DNA of 64,000 nt from positions 2,294,001 to 2,358,000 of the forward strand of contig NC_050472.1 in the NCBI RefSeq assembly GCF_013373865.1, written 5' to 3'. Under the pieces are notes generated by a model that had not been told where the DNA came from, searched no databases, and saw nothing but the letters and a program-made list of their open reading frames with translations. The position numbers and the translations under genes are program-made. The stretch is from Monomorium pharaonis. Its lineage: Eukaryota; Arthropoda; Insecta; Hymenoptera; Formicidae. Shown in pieces: positions 48,655-61,753 of the stretch; position 1 is the first letter of the stretch; every line of letters starts with the position of its first letter.

Positions 48655-51357
48655 AGGACGGTGATTGCCCCGCGAAGGAAGCGGCCGCCGCCACTTCCGC
48701 CGCCGCCGCGTCTGCTCTACGAGCGCTCGTCGGTCGCACCCTTCTTCGGCTTCGGGTTGCCCTGACCTTCGTCCCTCGAGTCGCCGGGACACCGGGGACC
48801 CAAATGGTGAGGCGTCCTCGTCAGGAGAGCGCGAGTTCGCGGACTGCGCGGGTTTAGCAAGGTGTTTCGCGCGCGCTCTTCGATCCCCGGGATTATGGAG
48901 ACTCCGGAGATTCCGTAGACACTGAAATCCAAATGGTCCGAGGAGGAGTGTGTAGAGTAAGAGTTTTCAAACGACAATCCGTTCGATCGGATTCCAGCAC
49001 TTTTGAGAATCTAGGGAGTCTCGAAGATCCCAGGCGCTCGCGAGCATCGTTCTTCCCGCGGGGAGGAGATATCGGAAAAAGAGGAGAGCGCTACTGCCCG
49101 GATAACGAGTTTCGGCGCAACGGTGTGAAATCGATTCGCGGGGCGAATCCGTTCGACCAATGGCCTCATTTAGCGATAATTATTTACCGGTTAATCCGTT
49201 TGCCGTGTCTTCGGACGAGCCGCTCGGCCGTTCCAGGCGAGAAAGCGGAAGGTGGGAAAGGTAGCGGGAGGAGAAGGACGGTTATCGATCATACCGCGCC
49301 CTCGAAACTTCCGTCACATCTCGTGAGAGCGGCGGACGGGCGGGGGCGAGCAGAGAAATAAATAGGGCAAGGGGATCTATCGACGTGCCCACGCGCTGAC
49401 ATGCGGGCGATATGGCTGGCACGAAGTCAGAATTTTGCGAGGACAATCGATCGATAGTAACGCTTCGAATAGTTTTCGCGAAGACGGTGAGCTGCGTCTT
49501 TTCGTTCGATTTCTCTCTCTCGTCGGCGGGGCGGACCGCGAGAAACGAGAAGGGGAGGGGGGGGGGGTCTTTAAATATTGTAACAATGGCACGTACTTCC
49601 CCTTCCGATACAATTCCGAAACTTTATGCGAAGGACCTGCTACATTTTTCAAATTTTGACGTACGTTTATCCGGGCATTTGCGAGAGGATGACCTCTCAT
49701 TCTTTTTACTTCTCTGTCGAGCGTTTATTTTTACATTACAAGCACATTTCCTTCACAGATCACGTAGTCACGGTAAAGTTGAGAAATTGAAAACAATTCG
49801 TCGGGGCGACAAAATGTTTATTTATTATAATTTACTTTACTAAAATCTCTCCATAGAATTTCCGATGGTCCGCTTCCGAAGACGTTACGCAACATACTTT
49901 GCTTGCATTGTCACATGAGTGTACACGTTCCGTTCCGTTCCGTTAATTGCTTTCGCTCGAATCGTCTATACTTTTGTCGATGATTCGAAAAACGAAGAGA
50001 GGCAGAGGTGCCGAGGAAAAAAAAATGAACGGAAATGTGCACAAGAGAAATGCGCGGTTGCACGCCAACCCCCGCGCTTTCCGAGTAAGATAAAACGGTC
50101 TAATTAATTATGCAATGGAAGGCTGAAACGCGCGCTGTGATTTTCGAACACCGAAAAATGAAAATTTTTAAAGGGTACTACGAATTATTGCGATAGCGAT
50201 CATTATTATTGTTACAAAGAGAAACTTGTTAATCGTAATATTATTTCACTACGCGCGATCATTAACGATCATTTCTCATGATTAATTCGCGTTACGAACC
50301 GCAAGCGGTTTACGTGTGAGTGAATGAGAGGAAGAAAGTAAGAGAGGCGATATATGTAGACTACGCTGCCGATCCTCGGTAAACGAACACGTGAGCTTGA
50401 TTTTATTTCCAATTATTTTATTGAATTTTATTTATAATTATTTAATTAATTTTTATTAATATTGTACTCTGTGTAGAAAATGCCATGTGGGCAATTTTAA
50501 TATTGTTTTAAAATTTTTGTATTATTTTCATAACTTACACCTAATTTTACTTTTTTATTTCAATTTACTAAACTCACCTATGAAGAGTTTGGTAAATGTC
50601 AGATTATAAGACGGCGATCGATCGAAAAATTAAGAATTCGATATTGAGAGATTTTAATTAATTCGGGTCGTTAAATGCAATTTGACCGCGTCGCGAGAAC
50701 CGAGGATGGCAGCGAGCGAAACGCGCGACGGACGTTTCGCACGTCCGCAACAGCGGTATTACGTGCGTGCGCGAAGGATATATTCCGTATACCATTTGGC
50801 GGTGTGATTAACCGTTGTCATGTAGGGCACGAGTGTCGGTCGCCGACGACGCCGCGATGTCCCGTTGGAAAATTGCGGGGAGAGTTCCGCGACGGAAGTG
50901 CGGGATGGCATCGCCGGCGGCATCGAGCCTCCAGCTTCCGGAGCAGCCGTAAGTAAGTATCGAGTTACCCGAAACTCACATATTTTATCTGTTGCACGGC
51001 CACGGCGCGACTACGAATATGTATGAGCGCCCGAAACGCGCTCTGGCACATTGACAAGTGCGATCTTCGATCAAGACGACGCCGGACGCCTCGAGCTTTT
51101 CAGGTGGTTCGATATAGCCGCCGTTATCGGAGCCGGCGCTCCGAGAGAGGAAAGAGAATAAATCGGGGATCCTCAAACTTCGCGACACAACGCCCAGAAA
51201 CATGGAAGTTGAGCAAACAAATAATTCCTTTTGGTCCCGCGAATGGATTCCGAATTCTTGATGCTTCGAGATCTCATTGCTGCGATTATTAAACCAAACT
51301 TGAATCTTCCGCGAGACTTGAATGTTTTTAATCTCTTGATCGTTTAAGGATTTATAG

Positions 51358-51569
51358 CGAATCGAAAAATATGGTATTTTTCAACACGGTGTAACTTTTA
51401 TTAAGCAGATAAATATTGCGTTTCTGTTTTTAAAATGTGTTTTCTTTTTTAATTTAAAAGTCAGATTCAGGAATTAGAATAAATATGAATGCAAATAATA
51501 TATGATACATTGTTTCTTTAAAAACAGAAATTTCACATGATGTTACAAAGTATCCCGTTTTTCGATTCG
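51358..51569. mobile_element. Palindromic MITE-like element
   Basis: CGAATCGAAAAA at 51358-51369 is the reverse complement of TTTTTCGATTCG at 51558-51569. Inside, TTTCTGTTTTTAAA (51421-51434) pairs with TTTAAAAACAGAAA (51517-51530). The nested inverted repeats over 212 bases suggest a foldback or MITE-type non-autonomous DNA transposon. The interior is AT-rich and non-coding. No target duplication was identified. Confidence 0.55.
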
Positions 51570-54500
51570 TTAGGATCTTAAAATGGTTATATTCATATAA
51601 TGAAAGATGATAATGCACTTCGAATCACGCGATCCTTTTGGGAGTAACGTTGCGCTGTTTGACGGAATCCTCTATCTTAGATCACTATCCGCAATGAGAC
51701 GGCGTCCCGAGAGACGTTGGATCTCACATCAGATATACCCGAACATTTCTCTTTGGACCAATACTCTTCATGTAATGGACGGTTGTAATCGCTGTCGAGG
51801 CTCGTAAAGTACCTAAGCAAACCTCACGATGAGATGAGAGTTTTTGACCGTGTGGTTCCTAAGTTTTACTCATAGTAAGCCAAGTCACAATGAGAGTTAT
51901 GTGATACATATATATATAAAAATATATACATATTAGGAGCGGTATGCCCTAAAGCTCTAAATAATTTACAGGGACGGACTGGCCCGATATATTTCGCGAG
52001 AAAGCGCGATATTTATCGCGAAAGCAGTTATATACCATCGCAACAACGATTGTCCGCGTGAAGTTAATCAAGTATATTATACAGTTATGTCGAGTACTTT
52101 ATTTGACGTTAATTTTCACGAGCAACCTTTTAATTAAGTGCTCGCCGTGCGTCAGCCAGTCCGTCCCTGTCAATTTACATGTTGCGTGTAACTAATGTTC
52201 CGCGAGACGGATCGGCGCGGCATCTGCGTTTACTTCCAGCGTCGCCGTCGGGACGCGAAATCCCGATCGCAAATGATGCACGTCGCCGCGACAAGTCGCT
52301 CCAGTCTCGGAGATCTTTATTGTAAAATTCCACGTGTGAATATACATATTGGAAACGCGAACGGGGAAGGGGGGCGGGGGTAGCGATCGCGCGAGGCTAC
52401 CCCGTTCTCCTGTCTTCTTCCTTCTTCTCTTAGGGTAATACGACATCGCGCGTCTACGTTAGAAACTTGCTTTTCAGTATTTCCGGCGGAGTACATAAAG
52501 GCGGACCGACTAAACTTTGACTAGTCGTACGGGAGAATCGACGATCGTTAGCTTTGGCAACGAGATTTCTTTTCAAGTTACACTTTCCCTTTTTTTTTTT
52601 GTATCGTCCTTTTACTTTTGTCCATCGGAGACGCATCCCCGAGTTTCGCGCAGGCGGTAATGGATACTCACGATTGCGATAAGGGCGGACGATGAACCGC
52701 ACGATTTCCAGGTTAAACGATTAGGAATTGACTCGAGCGTGTCGTTGTCGTTGTCGTCGTTGTCGTCGCCGCATTAATCTCACGCGGTTAACTGAAAGTA
52801 GAGTCGAATTTGAACCGTCGGGAGGACGAGGGAGACGCGACGCACACTTTTGTCAATCGCAGCCTGCGCTTAAAAAAAAGTTCGGTGTCCAACCAAATTA
52901 CCAAGGTTTGAGCTGTCCGAGGCGAGACCGTCCGCTTCACGTCGATGGGAAACGCGGATGGAAAGGGGACGCGAGCGAGCGCGCGCCCGCTCTCGTACCA
53001 TTGTAAATAGGGAGGCTGCTGCGGCCACGAGACTGGAGTGGTGTCATCTCGGTGATACGTCCAAATGGAATTGTGACGTTTCCTCGATCAGCGCAGATAC
53101 GTCATACACGCCGGTCCCATCGGGATCCTCCACACGACCAAAATGGAGTTAGGCATACACACATACACACACGCATACACACACACACACACATAAACGC
53201 GTACATATATTACATAATGCACATACATATAGTTAGCTGTGTATGAACGCGCACGTGAGGGTGTACACGTCCCGAGAAGTGCGTACCGATGGCGCGCGGA
53301 TTTTCAGCCGGCGGGTAAAATTTTTTAAATCGAATTTCTATTCCCCCCTTTCACCCTTTTGTGATTTTGTGCGATTTTATTTCCAGTCGCTCTTATTTGA
53401 GAGCGGAAAGTAAAACCGTACAAGATTTGTTTTTTCCTACGTTTTTGAATTAAAACCACCTTTATCAAGGAATGCGGTGCGATCGGTACGCGCTCTTTGT
53501 GAAACATCCCGTGCGCGCATCTCTGTGTCGGTGGTCCGGTGTAACGGAAATCGGAACTTCGGGTACGTTTAATTTGCTCAGACTGCCGCCAAGACTTTTC
53601 GAGCGAGCGACCGATGCGCAAGGTGCCGCGAGGTAAATATTGGCCTCGTCGAATATGCAGCGACAGTTGCAGCCGGATGCCGTTTGTCGCTTCCTCTCGA
53701 TGCAGCAGCAACAGTCGAATGCGGCAGTGATGCTTTCTGTCTTCCGTCTTTGCGCGCGCCTTCCTTAACTCCGTACGATTCCTTTAGTTAGGATAACGAT
53801 CTATGAGAGAAAGACTCGAACATCCAGCAGAAAAAGAGATTTCCGATTTTGCGATTCCGAGATGCCGCATTCTGATGAAACTGCGGCCCGACTCCTGCAA
53901 CTTTGAATAGTTAGCCATGTAACATAAAGACATTCTAAACGGGAAGATCTTTAATCTTCAGAGCTTTGGAAGCTAGGCGAGTTTTCGATCTGGTTGCATT
54001 AACGCGTCGACCGGTGCGAATTCCTGATTAACTCAATCGTCCTTTTTCTTTCTGCGTTACAGGCACAATTATAGATAGTCACTGCTAAGCTAGGATTAAC
54101 TAATCGACGCACGCTCGTCGGTGCAACTTACAATTAGTGTTTATCGGTATCTGTATCTCCGCTTGGATTCTCGGCTCGTTAGGCTGTATAATTTTCGTCG
54201 CCGTGACGAATCGTCTCGCTTCGCGTTGCACAAAGATGAGATTTCCGCGAGCCCGTTTACACTCGCGATCGAGAGGTGTAACGATCGACGAGGGCGGCTC
54301 TTCCCCGCCCCCGGTTTTCTCAACGACTACTTGTAATAAAGCGCTAACAGTTCCTAAACAGCGAAGCGATCTCCCGCACCCGACCACCGACGGCGTCCAA
54401 CCGAATTATCGCCCCCGATACCAAATGTTCCTTAAGTTGCGTCTTTGCGGAAAAAAAAATACTCGTGTAAATAGTCAAACGTCTAACGGTAAACTCTGAA

Positions 54501-57500
54501 ACGCGTGCGGACTGTTGTGTTGCGAGGATGATGATCGAATTGAAATGTGATAAGGTGTACGAGATGAGAGAAGAGCGCGCGCGTGCGCTCCATCGATCGC
54601 CGGGATGAAGTTCCAAAGTGTGCTAAGCTCGAGAGGATTCAGGCTCTAGGTATTACTCGACGCGCGACGTGGGTTTCGATTATCAGCGACAGAGAAGAAA
54701 CGTATTTGGTAAAAAGGTAACTGCATCACTTTAAGAAGTGTGAATATGGATTCCGTGACAAACTTTCGCGAGCCCTGTTAGCGACGTTTTCCGATCCACA
54801 AAGATTTCGAAGTAGCTTTCCGTACCTCTTACAGCTAGCAAAAAAATAAAAATAAAAAAATCGTTAGCCGCGTGTCTGTCGCGCGTGAAATTCATCAAGA
54901 TGCGACTCGTGCTTAGTAAATTTTTGGAATCCGACTAAAGCGCATTCTCGGCGCGACAGTTAAAGCCGAATGCCAGTTATTGCACACACTCGATGTAACT
55001 GTATAAATATCGATATCAATCTGTCAGTCTCGTGTCTCTTTGATGGTACTTAAAATGAAATGGCCCCTCGGGTCTCTCCATATTCAGCGGCGCAGCGTCG
55101 ATAACGTTTCTTTTTAAGCGAAGTAAGTTAATGAAAAAAAAGGTATGTGTGTGTGTGTATATATATATACATACATATATATACACATAAAAATCTCTCT
55201 TTCTTGTAGCACGTTCCTCTTTTGACCCGTCGTGTGACTCGAAGCACGAATCTTTTGTACATAAAAACGCCGCGAGTCGCGCGGACGCGAAGAGCGAAAG
55301 GTAATTATTAATTAATTGACGCTCTTATCTTGTCGCAAGCCGACCTTGCGTATAAACTCATTGCTCGTTTATATGCGATGTATTTTTGTGAACAGTATTG
55401 AAAGTGCTACCGTTGTACAGTTATCACATGGTAAATGTACTAATGATGTACCTATAATGTACATAGATATATTTAATTAAAGTGAATATGAATTTGTGTA
55501 ACCCTAGGGGATATTCGTTTCCCCTTTCTTCCTCTTTCTTTCTCCTCTTCGTCCTTGTTTATCGGCCTGTCTATCTACCTTTACAGCTTCCAGCTTCCAG
55601 TTCGAGCGTCCCTGGATGCTGTAGGTGCTTGTCACACGTTCTACTATCGGATACGATCCGCGCTGATTAATATCATTTGTCTCATCCGTGCCACATTAAT
55701 TCACCGGCTTCGGATTTGAGACGCCAACTAAATTCGTCGCGTTAACCTGCCGATAATTTAGAGGGGACACGCGCAGAATAAACACAAATTAAATTTCTAG
55801 AGGAAACTCTCGGCTCGTGAACTTCGCCTCGTTATCTCTACAGTACGTTGCCGGCGTAACGCCGTATCATTGTGCGATCTGTTTCTGCATTTGGCGATTA
55901 CGTAACTTTACCAGCTTTACGTGAGATGCAATTATCACGCAAGGCATTGTGCTTTTCACGTTCCGTTATTTACGGCGCCGCGCAGGTCGTTCGAAGAAAC
56001 CTGCCGACAGATAATGTGCATGCGAAAAATTGCAAACGCGAACGGAACAGGTAAACCGAATGGCAAAGGTGAGAGGTGTTAGAAAATTAATTAACTGTGT
56101 TTGATTTCGAAAGAAGCTTCTCGATATAGAATAATCTTTTTTAATTTGAAAAGAATTCACCTTTTTAATTTTTTTACGAATTATCGTAATTTATTTGAAA
56201 TAAACTTAACTAAACAAATAATTTTTTTTTCGATAATTAAAAAGAAATTTTATAAAAGTATATCTTTTGACTCATAGAGTTAAATCAGAGTTGCTGGTAA
56301 ATAATTTTTTTTTCATAATGAGGGAAAAAGTAACTTGACAGTACAATTTTGCGTCTAGCTTGTGTATCTAAATTATTTTAAATATTTTAATATTTTTAGT
56401 ATATTTAAGATACTAATACATTTATACTTGCCGAGATATAATTTAAAAATTATTTTGATTTTGATGTAGCTTTTATAAACTACAAAAATACTTTTTTTTT
56501 TTTAATTTGAAAAAGATCTCGTAGTTAATGGCAAAAGCAAATTCTTTTGGCACTTTTAAACATATTTTTATAATAGAAATGAGACGGAATAGGAACTCAT
56601 TTCATAATTCGGAAAAAAAATCTTATCGAAGTTTTCCGTGTTGTCTGGGTTAAAACTCGAAACAATTTTAAAAAGGATAATTCTATAAAAATCGGAAAGA
56701 GTTTTATTCTGCAAAATTATAGAGAAGTTGGAAACGACGGAGAGTAATTTCAATATTTTCAAATCCCCCGTTCCAGAGATTATAAAATCAATATCGCGAA
56801 ATACATTCCTGTTAGTCTCTTAATTCAACTATTTTTTGCCACACAAGGCACAAAGGGACCGCGAATCGGACTTGTATGTAGAATAGCTTGAAAGTTGACA
56901 GAATAAAACAGAAGTTTCGGTACGATCGTTCAGAGGCGATCGCATGCTACTCTCTTCCGATATGAAAAACGCGACAGGTCGTCGTGACATTTGCACTTTG
57001 AAATTTCGTCACTGCGATAGCGGGTGGAATTGTGCCAGGGTGATCTCGCGCACGCGAGGGTGAGAAAAGCACGTGCGCTCTGTTCTCCCCCGAAACGCGC
57101 GGTTCCTTCGCGCCGCAGTCTGGATCCTCTTCGTCGCCTTCTTCGTTCGACTTTATGGCGCACGTGACTCGAAAGTGAAACGTCGATCAACGCCGGTCGT
57201 CTGACGTGTGGCACCGTTCTACAGGCATCTCACGCGAATTTGCAATTTTTCGTAATGGCAAAAGTAAGACGCATACGCGCCTGCGACCTTTACCAAATCG
57301 CGGCGCTTAGAGGCTGTTCGGCTGAATTATCCGTTGATGCTAACGGAATATAAAATTGACGTGACGCAGCAAGTAATTGTAGGTAACTTGTAAAGTTTCA
57401 AATTTATAGCTTATAAGCTTGTAATAAAAAAAGAATTCTTAAAAAAATGATATGAAAATGGTGCTAAAAGCGAGCTATGTGACATATAAAATATTTAATA

Positions 57501-57522
57501 ATACTTTAATGATACAATATTA

Positions 57523-57900
57523 TCTATATAAATAAAAATGTAAATGTTTGTTCGTCATCTAAGATCTCCGTAAGTTTTTCACCGTAAGTTTTTGCTTTGA
57601 AATTTTGACACAACGTTGCATTCGTAACCGGAAGTGTTTTTATGGGGTCTGATTTTGGAAATACCGTGTATTTAAAAAATGATGGCCATAATTTAAGTGT
57701 AAAAAATAGTTTTTCATTAATATTATTGAAATTTTGACACATTGAGACGGGGAGAGACCGTGAGAAACTGGGAGAGACGGGGAGAGACCGGGAGAGACGG
57801 GGAGAGACGGGTAGAGATGGGGAGAGACGGGGAGAGACCGGGAGAGACGGGGAGAGACAGGGAGAGACGGGGAGAGACCGGGAGAGACGGGAGAGGCGAA
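57523..57900 (+). mobile_element. Helitron-like 5' end (partial)
   Basis: The stretch starts with TCTATATAAATAAAAATG followed by TGTTTGTTCGTC, closely resembling the 5' ends of Helitron elements in arthropods (TC start, after an A). It continues with non-coding DNA (GAAATTTTGACACAACGTTG) into a 10-base minisatellite, an internal feature common in such elements. No CTRR end with a preceding hairpin was found, so the 3' boundary is a guess and the copy is probably truncated. No Rep/helicase coding sequence is present. Confidence 0.45.
57744..57898. repeat. Minisatellite, 10-base unit GGAGAGACGG
   Basis: Fourteen full decamers (57751-57890) with partial units on both sides. Variants are limited to ACCG/ACGG endings and a few single changes (TGAGAAACTG, GTAGAGATGG). 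There are no indels, so the period is exact. Confidence 0.95.
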
Positions 57901-58741
57901 GAATGTTTCTATTGTGTTTAAATTAAGGTAATAAGAAAAATAAAGATGGCTGTTATTTTATTGAAAAAAAGGAACTTATTTAAAACAGTTTTTTTGTACA
58001 AAGATTTATTCGTGTTTCCGCCAGACAATTCGCGGATGGGATAAGACAACTCTAATTCTCTGAGAATGCATTCGGTTATTTCACAGTTATCTGAACTGTT
58101 CCGAACTTTCAAGACAGATGTGCCGACAATGGGCTGACGACGATCGCTCATCGCTGCTATCAAGAGGCTTATGAAACGCATTGCATTATCGAAGTATAAG
58201 AATTACAAAGAGTTTTTGCCCACAAAAAAAGAAACTTTATTTATAATTTACACTGATATTACAAGTTATTTGCTATTCTGCGGAAATCTTGCTGCTTACA
58301 AAGAGACCGTGAGCTCTTTGTAAATGCTTTTTGTAGTGTCCAAAGAGATTTAATCATAGTTTTATCATTTAATATTGTCTAAAAGTTTTTTTAGAATTTC
58401 CTCTTTCCTGAGGTGAATGGACATTATAGTCACAGAAGATAACGATACACGCTTTTTCGGCGCGCTGGTAGCTAGGGAGAGAGCAAAGATGGCAGAAGAG
58501 ATGGAGACAGAAGAGAAGGAGACAGAAGAGAAACATACGCACAGGTTGTACTCGTACAGTCTTATCATCTCCGCCAGATGTCGCCCGTTCGCTGCACGTG
58601 TAATTCATCAATGACGGTCGACGGTTTCATTCCATTTTGTTTTACTTTGAACGAGGCTTCAATTGCGACTCATTCATTCAATAAATTCAGAGCTGTTGTT
58701 GCGAATTGCCCCCGTGACCGGGTTGATCGCGATCGATTGCG

Positions 58742-58879
58742 ATGACGCTGCAGGCGATAAAATGGAACAAGGATGATAGTAAGCTAGAGATCCTGGACCA
58801 AACGCTGCTGCCGGCAATCACCCGCTACGTCCAGGTCGAAGGCGTCGAGGATGGCTGGAAGGTGATCAATAAGATGCAG
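58742..58879 (+). CDS. MRI1: MRI1 exon 1
   Basis: 46 residues from ATG 58742 (MTLQAIKWNKDDSKLEILDQ and on to VINKMQ), phase 0, with a GTGAGC donor. Confidence 0.92.
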
Positions 58880-60602
58880 GTGAGCTTGTCGTTCAGCCAC
58901 GTTATTCTCTGTTAATCGGTAATGATAAATTGTGTGACACTCTGCATGTTGCTAACCTGGTTAGCAAACAAAATGTTATGAACATACATTTTGATGTAAG
59001 AAATATATATGTAATCTAATTGAAATTTACAATTAATTTGATGACTGTGTACAGGTGCGAGGCGCACCAGCAATAGCCATAGTGGGTTGTCTCAGTCTGG
59101 CAGTGGAGATCCTTCACCGTAAAAACTATGAGGACAAAGCAGATCTTCATCAGCTTATCGAGGATAAATTGAATTATCTGGTAACTGCACGTCCCACTGC
59201 AGTTAACATGAAGACAGCAGCCAATGATCTCAAACATCTGGCAAAGAATTTGAAGGAAGACATCACATGTACATTATCTCAAATGGTACACAGGTAAATT
59301 CTCATGGCTCTGTGTATTGGAGAGAAATAAGAATCGTCTGATTTATATTTTGAAATCTGTATATGTGTATGTATGTTTAGATTTACAAACAGTATAGTTA
59401 AAATGCTGGAGCTAGACATAGAAGACAACAAGACAATCGGAAATTACGGAGCGGTCCATATTCAAAACCATATCATTAACAAAGGTTCTGCCAGGATTCT
59501 CACGCACTGCAATACCGGGAGTCTCGCTACCGCGGGATACGGCACGGCTTTAGGCGTCATCAGATCTCTTCACGAGAGAGGGGAGCTTGGTAAATACTAA
59601 TTTTCAAGAATATTATTTCGGCTGGGTAAGACTTTTCAATTGTTATCTGTTTTTACAGAGCACGTCTATTGTACTGAGACCAGACCATACAATCAGGGTG
59701 CCCGCTTGACCGCTTACGAATTGGTACACGAAAAGATACCAGCGACTCTGATCTGTGATGACATGGTCGCCGCTGTAATGAAAACGAAACAACTCACTGC
59801 GGTCATTGTCGGTGCGGATAGAATTGCCGAGAACGGCGACACTGCAAACAAAATTGGAACTTATCAGGTAGCTTATCAGTCACGAGTGCGTGGTATTTTA
59901 GCTTGAATATTACAGATTATTACAGACAGGGTGATAAACGATGAAGGATAAAAATTGTTCTAAAAATAATTTTTAAATGTCAGTATGCATCAACACATAC
60001 ACAATTGTTTAATCATATAATTATTCCTATAGCGATTACATAATTATTTATAATTTAAAGTGTTATTTCCAATTTTTGTTCATGATTGCATTAGTAATTG
60101 CCGCGCAATTTGAAGAACTTAGTAGAACTAAAAATGTATATTTCAAAGTTTGCATTGAAATTAATTTATGTATTATTAAGCATTTGTTATTAATTAATTC
60201 ATTGATAATATTTTTATTGTATGCATATATTATTATTAAACATTAAGATTTCGACTGTTGCTGGTGCTTCTCTACATAATTGCGTGATTATCTCTATTAC
60301 AGATCGCGGTTCTCGCCAAGTATCACAATGTCCCTTTTTTTGTGGCTGCACCATTGACGTCCGTGGACTTCCATATACCTAATGGCGATCATATAATCAT
60401 CGAAGAGCGACCCGAACGAGAGATGACTCACATAAACGACCAGAGAATAGCAGCAATGGGTATATCGTGTTGGAATCCGGCATTCGATGTGACTCCGGCG
60501 AGTTTGATCACCGGCATAATTACGGAACTCGGTACTTTTGAGCCCTCAAAACTGATACAGGCGAAAAAATTGATGCGTTCAACGGAAAAAATAGATCAGT
60601 AA
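58742..60602 (+). CDS. MRI1: Methylthioribose-1-phosphate isomerase (five exons)
   Basis: MRI1 converts 5-methylthioribose-1-phosphate to 5-methylthioribulose-1-phosphate in the cytosolic methionine salvage pathway, which recycles methylthioadenosine from polyamine synthesis. It belongs to the eIF2B-alpha/MtnA family. Exons 58742-58879, 59055-59293, 59381-59589, 59659-59867 and 60303-60602 join in frame to 364 residues, a normal length. Family motifs are RGAPAIA (about residues 48-54), THCNTGSLATAGYGTALG with catalytic Cys169, ETRPYNQGARLTAYEL, VGADRIAENGDTANKIGTYQ with catalytic Asp249, and FFVAAPLTSVD. The 80-residue Cys-Asp spacing equals that of bacterial MtnA (Cys160/Asp240). The start ATG gives the expected N-terminus (MTLQAIKW). 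The gene looks intact. Confidence 0.95.
59055..59293 (+). CDS. MRI1: MRI1 exon 2
   Basis: Begins VRGAPAIAIVG after a GTACAG acceptor and ends two bases into an Arg codon before a GTAAAT donor. It encodes the substrate-binding RGAPAI loop and helical N-domain. Confidence 0.94.
59381..59589 (+). CDS. MRI1: MRI1 exon 3 with catalytic Cys
   Basis: Acceptor TGTTTAG and donor GTAAAT. It carries ILTHCNTGSLATAGYG with Cys169, and the phase fits both neighbours. Confidence 0.94.
59659..59867 (+). CDS. MRI1: MRI1 exon 4 with catalytic Asp
   Basis: Acceptor TTTTTACAG and donor GTAGCT. It carries CTETRPYNQGARLTAYEL and VGADRIAENGDTANKIGTY with Asp249. It ends in phase 0. Confidence 0.94.
59868..60302 (+). 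other. MRI1 intron 4
   Basis: A 435-base AT-rich intron with a CTATTACAG acceptor. Nothing else is recognised in it. Confidence 0.85.
60303..60602 (+). CDS. MRI1: MRI1 exon 5 and stop
   Basis: Starts IAVLAKYHNVPFFVAAPLTS and ends at TAA 60600-60602. It holds the C-terminal strands of the Rossmann-like domain (PERE and NPAFDVTPASLITGIITE motifs). Confidence 0.95.
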   Translation: MAVLAKYHNVPFFVAAPLTSVDFHIPNGDHIIIEERPEREMTHINDQRIAAMGISCWNPAFDVTPASLITGIITELGTFEPSKLIQAKKLMRSTEKIDQ

Positions 60603-61753
60603 GCACTTTATGCTATGCTCTCAACAATGTGATTTCTGAACGTATTTTTATCATAGACGATGTCATTGTCAAGACGGCACCAATCATAATGCACATTTAT
60701 AATTTGTAAGACAGTGCTTTTGCAACACGTTCCAAAAAGAGCGTACTTTTAATATGATGGAAAAAAAAAGATGACCGCTCAGCAAACATGTAAGAGCATA
60801 AGCCGCTACGTGGCAGTAGAAAATGACGAACGCAACCAATGATGCCTGTGTTATTTCGTGCGAGAAACATGCTTGTTATAGATGTTTCATAGATATATAC
60901 GCGTCTACAAATGTGTAAATACCGATTGTAAATGTCATAAGAGAAATGCCTATGTAACTATTGTATAATCTTTTGAGAACAGTGCCATAAAAAATCTTTG
61001 TATAATGTAAGAGCTCAGGGAAGTCAATTTTAACGACTGTATAATTTTATATTAAGTTTTCTGTTGAATTTTTAAGGATACATATCACTTGTTATTGTTA
61101 CTACAATGCGATTTCAATATTGCTGCATTGAGGCTTTTTAAATATTTATATTTCACTTCTCGAATAAAAAGATTTATATATTATCTTCGTGGATTAAATA
61201 TACATACGTACGCCTTACAATGTAGGAGTAGATAGGGCGAGAAGCAGAGGCAAAATCCTCGAGTCACGCTCTTAACAGCTAGATTTCTAGTGAATCGGAA
61301 TAATTTCCAAAAATTCTATCTACCCTCGAAAGGTGCGGCTCGAACACCTTTCGAGAGCTCCCCCGGCATCAATCTCGATTATTTGAAGCGTCACCCACGA
61401 GTGTATCGACACGCCAGCACGGCGCTGCTGAGTTCCTGCGGGAAACCACGGGGATTCTATTTTCGCTGTCGGAAGACGCACGCGGGATCCGCCGCGTCCG
61501 CGGTGGACGCTGCCTAAGCTTTAGTACCGTCAGCCTCGCCGCTCCGCGCGGAACTTGGACGCCCGGAATAGTCTCCGTCACGCGTCTTTACAAAAGTTTT
61601 TCATCGCCCTTCGTCGCCGAAATCAGACCGATCTTGGCTTCGGGCGCGACAAGCGGGACGTAACCTCGTGTGTTCGTCGCGCTCCCGTTCGCAGCGAAAT
61701 CTCCACGAGGTTTCACCGGGTACCGGAAGAGGAAGCACGTCTGTCGTTCTTGG
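60603..61753 (+). other. MRI1 3' UTR and promoter/5' leader of the next gene
   Basis: AT-rich 3' UTR to about 61.2 kb, then CpG-rich DNA up to the next start codon. An open frame at 61290-61517 looks like chance or an upstream frame in the leader. Nothing else is recognised. Confidence 0.7.
61163..61168 (+). terminator. MRI1: Probable MRI1 poly(A) signal
   Basis: AATAAA (CGAATAAAAAG) 560 bases after the stop codon, just before composition shifts to CpG-rich DNA of the next gene. Confidence 0.6.

Larger units (their letters stand above)
48655..58741 (+). other. Non-coding DNA from the end of fru to MRI1
   Basis: About 10 kb with the ZF4 3' UTR (end unresolved), intergenic DNA and the MRI1 promoter. 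It contains a palindromic element, a Helitron-like end and a minisatellite (listed separately), plus (CA)n at about 53157-53193 and (GT)n/(TA)n at about 55146-55175. Open frames at 58417-58614 (+) and 57918-58181 (-) lack recognisable domains. No further fru exon was found. Confidence 0.6.

Noticed and set aside
57918..58181. 87-codon - strand frame next to the minisatellite
   Set aside because: The first half looks protein-like (MSDRRQPIVGTSVLK) but the rest is AT-rich run-on; no family recognised and no supporting signals.
58417..58614. 65-codon + strand frame upstream of MRI1
   Set aside because: Short, Glu/Thr repeats from GAGACAGAAGAG DNA, no domain and no splice connection to MRI1.
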